Shown in pieces: positions 1 through 7,758 of a stretch of DNA of 13,079 nt (the stretch's first letter is position 1; each line of letters begins with the position of its first letter). Under the pieces are notes generated by a model. That model was given only the letters and a program-made list of their open reading frames with translations. It did not search any database and was not told the origin of the DNA. The stretch covers positions 1-13,079 of the forward strand of contig DAOVSY010000043.1 in the NCBI GenBank assembly GCA_030633365.1, written 5' to 3'. The DNA comes from Spirochaetaceae bacterium (GTDB lineage: Bacteria > Spirochaetota > Spirochaetia > B11-G9). A program made the position numbers and the translations under genes.

Positions 1-265
1 GAAGCTGTCAATAGATTCCAGCCAGGAGAAAAAAACAGTAAAAAAAATTGTAGTTCCCCGTAATAATGATGTAATGAAGAAGCTGAAGATTGCCCTGCAA
101 TTAAAAGACGAAGATATAGTTGAAATTTTTAAAAAGATTGATTTTAAAATATCAAAATCTGAAATTAATGCACTATTCAGAAGATCCAATCACAAAAATT
201 TTAGAGAATGTGGTGATCAGATCTTAAGAAACTTTATTCAGGGAATTACAAAGGTTTATCGCTGA
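1..265 (+). CDS. yehS: YehS-like DUF1456 protein, 3' part only
   Basis: The reading frame is open from base 2 to the TGA at 263-265, so the gene enters from outside the window and only its last 87 or so codons are visible. The ATG at 74 is internal and should not be taken as the start. Visible residues include KKLKIALQLKDEDIVEIF and the very characteristic NHKNFRECGDQILRNFI. They align closely from memory with the second half of E. coli YehS, a protein of about 156 residues made of two DUF1456 repeats. The repeat seen here would be the second one, after a basic linker (EKKTVKKIVVPRNN). The biochemical function of the family is unknown. The gene ends 3 bp from the convergent CBS gene, with no obvious terminator between them. 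Confidence 0.85.
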   Translation, partial: KLSIDSSQEKKTVKKIVVPRNNDVMKKLKIALQLKDEDIVEIFKKIDFKISKSEINALFRRSNHKNFRECGDQILRNFIQGITKVYR

Positions 266-268
266 AGA

Positions 269-724
269 TTAAGAGAAGTTAATTCCATAAGGATTTTTAA
301 TATGTTCTTTAAGCATATGAACTTCTGCTTCTGACTGATCCATTACAGTTTTAATAACATCACCTATAGAGATTAATCCCACTAATTTTTCCCCGCTGTA
401 GATTGGGAGGTGGCGAATTTTTTTATCTGTCATAATATGCATTACATAAGATACTGTATCTGTATCTGTTCCAATTATAAGATTTTCTCTTGGAGTCATC
501 ATGTCTGAAACAGGAATTTTATCAGCCTGGAAATTCACTGGACAGGCTTTTGTAAGAATATCTCTTTCTGTTAATATTCCTGCTACTGTTCCATCTTCAT
601 TTTTTACCAGTATGGCGCCAATCTTATATGTATTCAAATCTTTTATGGCATCACAGAGTTTTGCAGTACTCCCTATACTGTAGATTTTACCACTTTTTTG
701 CTTGAGTATGTCTGCAACTGTCAT
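269..724 (-). CDS. Two-CBS-domain protein
   Basis: This 151-residue protein is almost entirely a pair of CBS domains, at about residues 8-65 and 75-130, with no fused enzyme or channel. Diagnostic segments are AGILTERDIL (48-57) in the first domain, and IRHLPI (103-108) followed by VGLISIGDVI (115-124) in the second. CBS pairs normally bind adenosine nucleotides (AMP, ATP, sometimes S-adenosylmethionine) and act as energy or ligand sensors. The partner of this stand-alone copy cannot be told from the sequence. It is predicted to be cytoplasmic, with no signal or membrane segment. The start has a strong ribosome site, GGGGG about 5 bases upstream of ATG on the minus strand. It diverges from the zinc-finger gene at 836 across a 111-bp AT-rich spacer that must carry both promoters. 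Confidence 0.92.
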   Translation of the reverse strand: MTVADILKQKSGKIYSIGSTAKLCDAIKDLNTYKIGAILVKNEDGTVAGILTERDILTKACPVNFQADKIPVSDMMTPRENLIIGTDTDTVSYVMHIMTDKKIRHLPIYSGEKLVGLISIGDVIKTVMDQSEAEVHMLKEHIKNPYGINFS

Positions 725-835
725 AATTCCCCCATATTTGCTATATTAATATTAGTTATTCTATCATAAATTAGGAATTAATGTTAATTGTATTTGAAAA
801 ATATTATATAGAAAATAAAAATCAGAGGAGATACA

Positions 836-1174
836 ATGACTGCAGTAGAAATTGATAAATTTAGAAAACTGCTGAATAATACCCTTTCTGAGCTGTATGA
901 GAGTATAAAGTATCTTAAAGAGGCAAGTAAGCCAATTGAACCCAGTTGTGCTCTGGGTCGTTTAACAAGAATGGAAGCCATTGGGGAGAAAGGAGTTAAT
1001 GAAGCCATTCTTTTTAAATCAAAGGCAAGACTTATTCGTCTGGAGAATGCAATGAATCGAATAGATGCAGGAACTTATGGTATTTGTGTCAAATGTAAAA
1101 AAGAAATACCCGACGGAAGGCTTGAAGCTGTTCCGGAAGCATTGATATGTGTAAACTGTGCTAATTTGAAATAA
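836..1174 (+). CDS. Short TraR/DksA-type C4 zinc-finger protein
   Basis: This 112-residue protein has an N-terminal helical region (about 5-78) and a C-terminal zinc finger with C84-x2-C87 and C105-x2-C108 in the typical context YGICVKC...RLEAVPEALICVNC. This is the TraR/DksA family, whose members insert a coiled coil into the RNA polymerase secondary channel. E. coli DksA is about 151 residues, so this is a short form. The tip region reads PIEPSCALGRLTRMEA (33-48) and lacks the acidic DxxDxA tip of DksA. A ppGpp-cofactor role therefore cannot be assumed, and it may be one of the many uncharacterised short homologues. The start is supported by AGAGGAG about 6 bases upstream of ATG. The 3' end overlaps the convergent permease gene by 14 bp. 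Confidence 0.88.
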   Translation: MTAVEIDKFRKLLNNTLSELYESIKYLKEASKPIEPSCALGRLTRMEAIGEKGVNEAILFKSKARLIRLENAMNRIDAGTYGICVKCKKEIPDGRLEAVPEALICVNCANLK

Positions 1175-2054
1175 ACAGAATTCCAGCTCCGAGGACTGCC
1201 ACTAATGTTCCCCATACTGCTCCGGTGGGGATATGTTTTTTTAAATAAAACCTGTCTATTGGAAGGAGCATTATTGGTGTCAGCTGCATTAATGTAGTAA
1301 CTATACCTACAGGAGCCCATGAAAAAGCATAAAGTGCAAGAAGCATCCCAAATACCGGACCTACAAGAGCCGCTGCAATAAGCAGATAGAGTGATTTTTT
1401 ATCTTCCATTTTTTTAAAATCAGTAATAAATTCGCCTTGTAAGAGGGTAAAAAGAGTAAGCCCGCCAAGACCGGATCCTATTCTGACAACATTTGCACTT
1501 ATTGGATGGATTCCTTCTGATAAACCTGCTTTTGCAAGAACCATACCAATAGCCTGGGTAAGAGCCCCTGCCAGAGCAAAAATTATCCAGACTGGACGGG
1601 ATTTTTCATCAGATTTTCTGCTTTCTATCAAAATAACAACTAAAACTCCGGCAATTGTAATAAGCACACCTGATATTTGAATAAGTGATAGTATTTCGGT
1701 AAATGCAATCCAGGAAATAACTGCAGCAAAAATTGGTGAAAGTGTCATAATAACCATGGTTTTTCTTGCACCAAGATGTTGAAATGCCTTAAAAATAAAA
1801 AGATCAGCAATAAAAAAACCAAAAAAACCGGAGCTTCCAATAAAAATATATGAAAGTGTTGAAAAATTTAGTGGTAATAAAGATCCAGTGAATATTAAAT
1901 TAATTATTACTGCTGCCGGAAAGGCTATCCATAACCGAATATGGGTAACTGTAGATGATCCAACTCTTTTTCCTACATAAGTATAAATTATAGAATTTTG
2001 TGTCCAGCAGGCAGCTGTTATAATTGCAAATAAGTAACCAAGAAGTAAATACAT
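1161..2054 (-). CDS. EamA-family (DMT superfamily) permease
   Basis: A 297-residue, very hydrophobic protein with about ten predicted membrane helices in two homologous halves: GYLFAIITAACWTQNSII opens the first, and a second half begins near PVWIIFALAGALTQAIGMVL (about 154-173). This is the EamA repeat pattern of drug/metabolite transporters, inner-membrane permeases that export or import small metabolites. Nothing visible fixes the substrate. A helix carrying GVLITIAGVLVVILIES (about 129-145), followed by a charged loop (RKSDEKSRP), closes the first half, as in typical members. The sequence upstream of the ATG (CCTGCCACATTTCCATT) has no good ribosome site, so expression may be weak. An alternative start is not obvious because the first helix begins at residue 2. 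It diverges from the DUF4139 operon at 2168. Confidence 0.88.
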   Translation of the reverse strand: MYLLLGYLFAIITAACWTQNSIIYTYVGKRVGSSTVTHIRLWIAFPAAVIINLIFTGSLLPLNFSTLSYIFIGSSGFFGFFIADLFIFKAFQHLGARKTMVIMTLSPIFAAVISWIAFTEILSLIQISGVLITIAGVLVVILIESRKSDEKSRPVWIIFALAGALTQAIGMVLAKAGLSEGIHPISANVVRIGSGLGGLTLFTLLQGEFITDFKKMEDKKSLYLLIAAALVGPVFGMLLALYAFSWAPVGIVTTLMQLTPIMLLPIDRFYLKKHIPTGAVWGTLVAVLGAGILFISN

Positions 2055-2150
2055 AATGGAAATGTGGCAGGTATGAGTAAAAGGGTCAATATTTAATGGG
2101 AAAATAATAAAATTAATTAATATAAAAATTTTGTGATATATTAAATAAAA

Positions 2151-2167
2151 ATCCTCTGGAGGATCCT
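2151..2167 (+). promoter_or_regulatory. Ribosome site held in a short hairpin before the first DUF4139 gene
   Basis: ATCCTCTGGAGGAT (2151-2164) can fold as a six-pair stem, ATCCTC against GAGGAT. It buries the GGAGG Shine-Dalgarno sequence just ahead of the ATG at 2168. The adjoining AGGATCCT (2160-2167) is a perfect 8-base palindrome that offers an alternative pairing. The Shine-Dalgarno role is clear. Regulation by the fold is only inference from base pairing. Confidence 0.45.
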
Positions 2168-4285
2168 ATGAAAATTGAAGAACCTTTGAAAATTGAATCC
2201 AAAATATATGAAGTAACGGTTTATAGAGAAAATGCTCTTGTTTCAAGAAAAGTGGAATTACCTTCAACTGTTCCAGAATCTATAAAGATCTCCGGACTTC
2301 CTTTGAGTCTTGATGATTCTTCAATTCAGATAAGGATTGCTTCATCAGATATTTTACTAAGTGCTACAGATTTCAGGGTTCTACTGGAGGTACTTACACC
2401 CGATAAAGAACTTCCAGCTCCTGATAACAAACAATTAGTAAAACTCAGCCAAATTAGAATAAAAATTAATTCACAGATCCAAATGGTCAATAAACTACTC
2501 AGCAGAACCAACTCAATCACTTTTCAAAGCAGAGGCATTCCCGCAGATACTCTTATTCCAAATACAGCCCCGATTGACTCCAGAAAATTGCTTTTGGAAT
2601 TTTCTCTGGATAGAAAACATAAATTATTAAACAGGCTTAAAGAATTAAGAATTAAGATAAATGAGATAGACAGGGATATTGATATTCTTGCTGATGAATT
2701 TAGCAGAGAGAGTACGAACAGACAAAACCGTGAAAATGAACTCAGAAAATCTGTAATAATAAATTTAAATTCATCCGGAAAAATTGGAGAAAAAGCGGAG
2801 CTTTTTTTGGAATATCTTACACCCGGTGCCAGATGGTTTCCTGTTTACAAACTGGACATATCCAGTGATTATTCAAAGTATCTTTTGACACTCAGGGCTA
2901 TGATTCAACAGCATACTGGTGAAGATTGGAATAATATACAAATTAATCTTTCTACTGCAGATGCTGTAAGGTGGATGGAGCTGCCTAAATTATCATCAAG
3001 GATATTTGGTCGACCAAAACCTATTCTTCCCTCATCAGGATGGCGTAAAGCAGCTGAGGGTGCATCGGTATTATTTTCAGATTATGATAAATTTATAAAT
3101 AAGCTTTCACAGAAAAAAAATGCCAGTATAACAAAAGTATATGCAGTATCAGGCGATATGGAATTTGATGATGCTGACAATGTTTTTGGTGCTGAGGATG
3201 GGCTCTATGAAGAAAATTATTGTGATTATGAAAAAGAAATGGATATGGAAGATGAAATGCCCATGGTATCTAATTTAACAGAAATTCAAAAACCAAAAAT
3301 GAGCAAAAAACTTAGAGCTTCTGCATCAGTGATGAGAAAAGACAAAATTTCTATGGAAAGTTTATCAATTCCTAATAACATACCTGAGAAATTATTGGTA
3401 GATTCTGATGACTATTTGCCTGGAACTGAACTACTTGAATATAATAAAATGCGACTGGATTCAGCTGAATCAGCAACCCGGGGTAAACTAAAAAAAGCTC
3501 CTGCTCATAAGCTTTATCAGGTTTCTGGAAGCAAGGTAGATATTGTATATAAATCAATAGATACAGCTCTTGAATGTACATCAGGTTCTGTTCCTGTTAA
3601 TTGTAGTAAGCCTGAATCCTATGATGGATTTGATTTTTCATTTAAAACAGATTCCAATATTGATATTCCTTCAGATGGCAGTTATCATATTCGCTCTCTG
3701 TCCTCTTACGAGTCAACAGGTAAGATGCACTATATATCGGTCCCCAGAGAAAGTAGTGATGTTTACAGGTTTATTCAGTTTACAAATCCATTGGATGCAC
3801 CTGTTTTAACAGGATCCATAGATATCAGTATAGGTTCAGATTATATCCTGACTTCACAAATTGATACTGTACCCCCTGGAGGAGTTATTAAGTTAGGTCT
3901 GGGCGTTGAAGAGGGTATAAAAATATCAAGAAACACATTCTTTAATGAAGAAACTACAGGGTTAATTAAAGGCAACCTTGGTCTCAATCATAAGATTGAT
4001 ATAGTTGTACAGAATAATCTTAGAACTTCTGCCGAAATTGAAATCAGGGAAAGGATTTCCGTGCCTCCTGATAATAAATCTGAGAAAGATGAAAAAGTCA
4101 AAGTTATGATTCTGGAACTAAAACCTGAATGGGAAGACTATGATCAGGATCCAAATTTAATTAATGGTGCTTATAGATGGAAAGCCTCTGTATCTCCTGG
4201 TGGAAAAAGTCGCTTCCATGTTCAATATGAAATACGTATACCGTCACCGTTTGAGATTGTTGGCGGAAACCGGAGGGAAAACTAA
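2168..4285 (+). CDS. DUF4140/DUF4139 (MuiA-like) protein, first of a tandem pair
   Basis: This 705-residue protein has the layout of the mucoidy-inhibitor-A-like family. A DUF4140-type N-terminal domain (about 12-105: YEVTVYRENALVSRKVELPS, then ISGLPLSLDDSSIQIRI) is followed by a charged helical, probably coiled-coil stretch (about 145-195). Next comes the start of DUF4139 with YLTPGARWFPVY (216-227) and HTGEDW (249-254), the hallmark motifs. The DUF4139 domain is interrupted by about 200 poorly conserved residues (280-480), including a strongly acidic, Met-rich segment at 331-366. The beta-rich remainder closes the protein (about 485-693). There is no signal peptide, so it is probably cytoplasmic. 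The molecular function of the family is not established; the name comes from an old genetic phenotype. The gene is followed one base after its stop by a paralogue, with that gene's ribosome site inside this coding end. Confidence 0.85.
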   Translation: MKIEEPLKIESKIYEVTVYRENALVSRKVELPSTVPESIKISGLPLSLDDSSIQIRIASSDILLSATDFRVLLEVLTPDKELPAPDNKQLVKLSQIRIKINSQIQMVNKLLSRTNSITFQSRGIPADTLIPNTAPIDSRKLLLEFSLDRKHKLLNRLKELRIKINEIDRDIDILADEFSRESTNRQNRENELRKSVIINLNSSGKIGEKAELFLEYLTPGARWFPVYKLDISSDYSKYLLTLRAMIQQHTGEDWNNIQINLSTADAVRWMELPKLSSRIFGRPKPILPSSGWRKAAEGASVLFSDYDKFINKLSQKKNASITKVYAVSGDMEFDDADNVFGAEDGLYEENYCDYEKEMDMEDEMPMVSNLTEIQKPKMSKKLRASASVMRKDKISMESLSIPNNIPEKLLVDSDDYLPGTELLEYNKMRLDSAESATRGKLKKAPAHKLYQVSGSKVDIVYKSIDTALECTSGSVPVNCSKPESYDGFDFSFKTDSNIDIPSDGSYHIRSLSSYESTGKMHYISVPRESSDVYRFIQFTNPLDAPVLTGSIDISIGSDYILTSQIDTVPPGGVIKLGLGVEEGIKISRNTFFNEETTGLIKGNLGLNHKIDIVVQNNLRTSAEIEIRERISVPPDNKSEKDEKVKVMILELKPEWEDYDQDPNLINGAYRWKASVSPGGKSRFHVQYEIRIPSPFEIVGGNRREN

Positions 4286-4286
4286 T

Positions 4287-5849
4287 ATGAAAGAAAAAAC
4301 TATTTATCTGCCGGTTACTGAAGTAGTTTTATTGGAAGACAGAGCGAATATTAAAAGATTTGCTGAGCTGACTCTTCCCTCCGGGCATCATTCTCTTTTG
4401 CTTTCAGAGGTATCTCCTGTTATCTCTGATAAAACCCTTTCGGCTAAAATTGATAGTTCTACAGATATAAAAATATCAGATGTCAGAATAAAGCGTTCTC
4501 TCAAAAATCTTAATAATGAAGATCCTGATAAATTTACGGATACAGAAAATAAAATCAGGGAACTTGTTAAGAAAAAAATAGATTTGCTGAATAAAAGGTC
4601 TGTTTTATTATCCAGGATAGAAAGCTCAAATGATGTTCTTGATCTCTTATATCAGGAAATTCCAATAGATGCAGCATGGGGAAAGATTTTATCCAGTGAA
4701 TATATTAAGGATATTGATGGTATTGAGGAGAGTATTGAAAAATCGGGTTTGCTTTTAGTTGATACAGAAAAGGATTTGGAAGAACTTAATAAGAATTTAG
4801 ATGATCTAAAATTACTTGCAGATACCCTTCAGACACCCTCTACACGATACAGTGCCGATATTATAATTGACATTAATTTAGAAAAGGAAACAATTTTTAA
4901 TTTGATTGTTGAATATCTTGTTCCCCAGGCATGTTGGCGACCACGTTACAGGGCAGAGCTTAAGGATGGGAAGCTTAAATTTTCTATGGATGGAAATGTC
5001 TGGCAGAATACCGGTGAAGAATGGAAGGACATTGATTTATTATTCTCAACTCAGAGAATATCACTTGGCATTGAACCTCCTGTACTTTTAGAAGACAGTA
5101 TCTTTCTTCAGAAAAAACCAAAAGAAGAAATAATAGAGGAGAGGGAGCAGTTCATTCAGGAAACTGGCTTAGGGTCATCCTCTGGCAATTTATCTGATGA
5201 TTTACCAGGAATTGATGATTGCGGGGCAGTCCAGAAATTACATGCGTCAGGTCATTCTACCATCCCTTCTGATGGATTTCCCTATAAAGCTGAAATATCA
5301 TCCTTTAAAACAGATTCGGTTCTGGATTTAATAGCTATTCCTGAATTATCTAATTATGTTTTTATGCGAACACGGCATAAAAATAATATGGAAAATCCGA
5401 TTCTTGCAGGTCCTGTAGATCTTATTCGTGATAATGGTTTTTCAGGGAGAACAACTGTCCTGTTTGTATCGCCTGGAGAATCTTTCGATCTTGCCTGGGG
5501 GCCAGATCCGGATCTGCGTATTAATAGGGTGGAGACTGTTATTGAGGAGAAATCCGGTGCTATAAGTTCATGGACACAAAAAAGGTACAAAATATCAATA
5601 CACATAAGTAATCTTGGGAATGAAAATAAAGAAATATTAATCCAGGAGAGAATACCTGTATCAGAAGTTGAAAAAGTTAAAGTTGTATTTGATAAAATTA
5701 AAACAAGTCCAGGATTTACTATTCAGGATGATAATGGGATTGTAAGCTGGAAGATAAAGCTTAAATCTCTTGGACATGATACTATTGTTATGGAATATAC
5801 TATTAAAAAGCATAAAGCAGTAGTTGACGCAGGGTCTACCAGTCGGTAA
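4287..5849 (+). CDS. DUF4139 family protein, second of a tandem pair
   Basis: The protein is 520 residues from the ATG at 4287, chosen because GGAGGG (4272-4277) sits 9 bases upstream and the preceding gene stops at 4285. The frame is open further upstream, but that would overlap the first gene by 120 bp. It is paralogous to its neighbour: an N-terminal DUF4140-like beta domain (about 5-70), a long helical region (80-180), YLVPQACWRPRY (210-221, compare YLTPGARWFPVY) and NTGEEW (241-246, compare HTGEDW). The interruption in DUF4139 is shorter here (about 265-330), and the C-terminal beta domain runs from about 335 to 507. There is no export signal. Near-zero spacing and a shared downstream terminator argue for one operon and probably a heteromeric partner of the first protein; that last step is inference. 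Confidence 0.83.
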   Translation: MKEKTIYLPVTEVVLLEDRANIKRFAELTLPSGHHSLLLSEVSPVISDKTLSAKIDSSTDIKISDVRIKRSLKNLNNEDPDKFTDTENKIRELVKKKIDLLNKRSVLLSRIESSNDVLDLLYQEIPIDAAWGKILSSEYIKDIDGIEESIEKSGLLLVDTEKDLEELNKNLDDLKLLADTLQTPSTRYSADIIIDINLEKETIFNLIVEYLVPQACWRPRYRAELKDGKLKFSMDGNVWQNTGEEWKDIDLLFSTQRISLGIEPPVLLEDSIFLQKKPKEEIIEEREQFIQETGLGSSSGNLSDDLPGIDDCGAVQKLHASGHSTIPSDGFPYKAEISSFKTDSVLDLIAIPELSNYVFMRTRHKNNMENPILAGPVDLIRDNGFSGRTTVLFVSPGESFDLAWGPDPDLRINRVETVIEEKSGAISSWTQKRYKISIHISNLGNENKEILIQERIPVSEVEKVKVVFDKIKTSPGFTIQDDNGIVSWKIKLKSLGHDTIVMEYTIKKHKAVVDAGSTSR

Positions 5850-5867
5850 ACCCTGTTTTTATTTTTT
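5830..5867 (+). terminator. Intrinsic terminator of the DUF4139 operon
   Basis: CAGGGTCTACC (5830-5840), loop AGTC, then GGTAAACCCTG (5845-5855) form an 11-pair stem with one G-U pair, followed directly by TTTTTATTTTTT. The stop codon of the second DUF4139 gene (5847-5849) lies inside the stem. On the minus strand the stem is not followed by a T run, so it should not terminate ywbE, whose own stop codon sits in the T tract. Confidence 0.9.
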
Positions 5868-6060
5868 AACTATAAATTTCTTTTACCCTGCCAATATCTC
5901 CGGATTCAAGTCTTACTTTGATCCCGTGAGGATGGTTTGCCGAGTTTGTAAGAATATCCTGTACAATACCTTCTGTTAAATTTCCTGATCTCTGGTCCTT
6001 TTTAAGAACTATAGAAACCTTTTTACCGGGGTTAATGTCAGATCTTCTTGTTCCATCCAT
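5866..6060 (-). CDS. ywbE: YwbE family protein
   Basis: A 64-residue protein matching the YwbE family (DUF2196) over its full length. It opens MDGTRRSDINPGKKVSIVLK and continues with KDQRSGNLTEGIVQDILTNS, HPHGIKVRLESGDIGRV. The bacterial family is small and highly conserved, about 65 residues, and looks like a compact beta-barrel (SH3/KOW-like) fold; its role is unknown. The start is supported by AAGGA about 8 bases upstream of ATG on the minus strand. It lies tail to tail with the DUF4139 operon, 16 bp apart, and is downstream of the cupin gene in the same direction, separated by a 175-bp spacer with an inverted repeat. Confidence 0.93.
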   Translation of the reverse strand: MDGTRRSDINPGKKVSIVLKKDQRSGNLTEGIVQDILTNSANHPHGIKVRLESGDIGRVKEIYS

Positions 6061-6171
6061 ATTTTAATTCCTTCTGATTTTTATCATTTTCCCTATAACG
6101 CTTTCGAGCACTTTCCTTAGATGTATAGATTAAGCTTAGTTACAGCCAATCACCGGAAAGTCTCTGCCGCT

Positions 6172-6232
6172 GAATGATAAAAAGGAAATTGTTTCAAACT
6201 AATTATAATAGCACATTCCCTTTTTATCATTC
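6172..6232. repeat. Long inverted repeat between ywbE and the cupin gene
   Basis: Arms 6172-6189 and 6215-6232 pair at 17 of 18 positions (GAATGATAAAAAGG against CCTTTTTATCATTC, then AAT against ATT past one mismatch) around a 25-base AT-rich middle. The 11-mer TTTTTATCATT in the right arm also occurs directly at 6078-6088, just upstream of ywbE. The position 3' of the cupin gene could suit a transcript end, but there is no terminal U run. It might also be a small dispersed repeat. Confidence 0.6.
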
Positions 6233-6235
6233 CCC

Positions 6236-6574
6236 CTACACAAAAACTGATTTTGATGTTGGTTTTGGTACTTTTATTACCATAACCTGCACTATATCAT
6301 TACTTTCATTATACCAGCAATGCTTAATATTTTTTGGACTTTCTATTACAGTATCTGCAGAAGCCACCTGTTTTTCATCACCAATCTCAATAATTCCTGT
6401 TCCTTTTAGAACATAAAATACAACATTTTCGGGTGTAATATGTGGTTTCAATGCTTCTCCTGCTTTAAGTGTAATTACATTTATTAATGCTTCATCTGCA
6501 TCGTATAGATTTCTAACATCTACATCATTCGCAGTTTCCATCTTTTTAATATCATTTAGTTTTTTTGCTATCAT
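6236..6574 (-). CDS. Small single-domain cupin protein
   Basis: This 112-residue protein is essentially one cupin barrel. The first cupin motif is visible as GEALKPHITPENVVFYVLKG (39-58), with G60 following at the usual position, and the second as SPKNIKHCWYN (79-89). Metal-ligand candidates are H45, E49 and H85. The second histidine of the usual HxH is T47, so metal binding may be altered or absent. Small cupins of this kind are often sugar- or small-molecule-binding proteins or weak dioxygenases, and no substrate can be assigned. No signal peptide is seen. AAGGAAG about 7 bases upstream supports the ATG start. The gene diverges from the exported-protein gene, whose longest frame starts only 20 bp away. 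Confidence 0.85.
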   Translation of the reverse strand: MIAKKLNDIKKMETANDVDVRNLYDADEALINVITLKAGEALKPHITPENVVFYVLKGTGIIEIGDEKQVASADTVIESPKNIKHCWYNESNDIVQVMVIKVPKPTSKSVFV

Positions 6575-6594
6575 GCTACTTCCTTTAGTCTAAG

Positions 6595-7758
6595 ATGACA
6601 AAAAAGATAAGTATAATTTTTTTCTTTGTCAATTTTATTGTTGTTTTTAGTACAATAATGAGATATATTAATTCAAGACTAGTCAATCTGGATAAAAAGT
6701 TGAGCACTAAATATACTTCATTTTACTACAAGCTTCCTGCTGTACTTCTGTTTCTATTTGTAACTTTAAATCCAGTATTTTCTGAGAATATGTATACTGG
6801 AGTTCAAATATTGCTTGGAGTTATTTCAGAAGAACAGGATATTGAAACAAAAATGGACACTCTTATTTATAATCTTCTTGTTTTTGAATTGGAAAGATAC
6901 GGCCTTATAACAGAAAAAGCCCAATTTGAGGAAAATGAATCATTTGAACTTATTTTGTCTTTAGAGTCTGATTCAGGACTGGCTGTAATATGCAGTTATA
7001 CAACAAATGGTAAAAGAGTTTTTCTGGACATAGAATTGTATGATACAAGGACTATGATTACTATTGCTTCTTCTACTATGAGTACAGATCTTGATCTTTC
7101 TTTTGATAAAGCAATTTATTCTGCTGTATCCGATCTGATAAATTCTGCAGATGAGGATTTAAAAAAACGTGTAGTTAATATGAATTATAAAGATGTAACC
7201 ACAGATAAAGAAAATAAACCTGAAAAAGTAACAGAAACTGAATTACCTGTAATTAATAATGGATCAAAAGGTGGTATGGAAGCTTTTCTAAATGCAGGTA
7301 TAGCTATGGGAGTAGGTGAAAGCAGAAATTTTTTACCAGAACCAGGGTTAAGTATGGAGTTTTCCGGAAATTATTGGTTTGATACAAATTTTGGGTTTCT
7401 GGGTATTGGTGGGCAGGCTTCTGCAAATCTTTATCCCTCTGCAACATCGGAAGGTTCTGCAAGTTTGATTATGTTTCCAATAGGGGTAATTTTGTCATGG
7501 TCGACTTCAAGTGACAGGTTTTTATCTGCCCTTATACAGACCGGAGCGGGACCAGCCATAGCAGTACTTACTTTTGAGGGAACTGATCCACTTACAAAAA
7601 TTGTTTCTTATGTAAGTGGAGGAGTTTTGCTTAGCTTTAATTTTCGAAAAAGAATGAGTCTTGGATTAAAAACTGTGTATCATATCTATTTTGAAGATAC
7701 AGGAATGATAACAACTTTTGCACCTTCGATATTTGCCTCATTCAGGAGTTGGAATTGA
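6595..7758 (+). CDS. Exported protein with probable beta-barrel C-terminus, function unknown
   Basis: The longest frame gives 387 residues, but the start is uncertain. The ATG at 6595 has no ribosome site, lies 20 bp from the divergent cupin start, and yields two hydrophobic N-terminal segments (4-24 and 47-63). A TTG at 6700 would give a clean signal peptide, STKYTSFYYKLPAVLLFLFV then TLNPVFS, with cleavage before ENMYTG. The mature protein has an alpha/beta region (about 66-205, with GVQILLGVISEEQDIETKMD), a charged linker rich in Lys and Glu (about 205-225), and a C-terminal part (about 230-387). The last part shows alternating hydrophobic and aromatic strands with glycines (SMEFSGNYWF, GFLGIGGQASANLY, ending FASFRSWN), which suggests an outer-membrane barrel. 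I do not recognise a named family. Its TGA overlaps the TTG start of the next gene. Confidence 0.72.
   Translation: MTKKISIIFFFVNFIVVFSTIMRYINSRLVNLDKKLSTKYTSFYYKLPAVLLFLFVTLNPVFSENMYTGVQILLGVISEEQDIETKMDTLIYNLLVFELERYGLITEKAQFEENESFELILSLESDSGLAVICSYTTNGKRVFLDIELYDTRTMITIASSTMSTDLDLSFDKAIYSAVSDLINSADEDLKKRVVNMNYKDVTTDKENKPEKVTETELPVINNGSKGGMEAFLNAGIAMGVGESRNFLPEPGLSMEFSGNYWFDTNFGFLGIGGQASANLYPSATSEGSASLIMFPIGVILSWSTSSDRFLSALIQTGAGPAIAVLTFEGTDPLTKIVSYVSGGVLLSFNFRKRMSLGLKTVYHIYFEDTGMITTFAPSIFASFRSWN

Noticed and set aside
743..752. ATATTAATAT palindrome in the divergent CBS/zinc-finger spacer as an operator
   Set aside because: It is a short, purely AT palindrome in an AT-rich spacer, as expected by chance.
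4164..4286. Upstream extension of the second DUF4139 protein to an ATG at 4164
   Set aside because: It would overlap the first gene by about 120 bp and add unrelated residues, while the ATG at 4287 has a good ribosome site and begins the conserved N-terminal domain.
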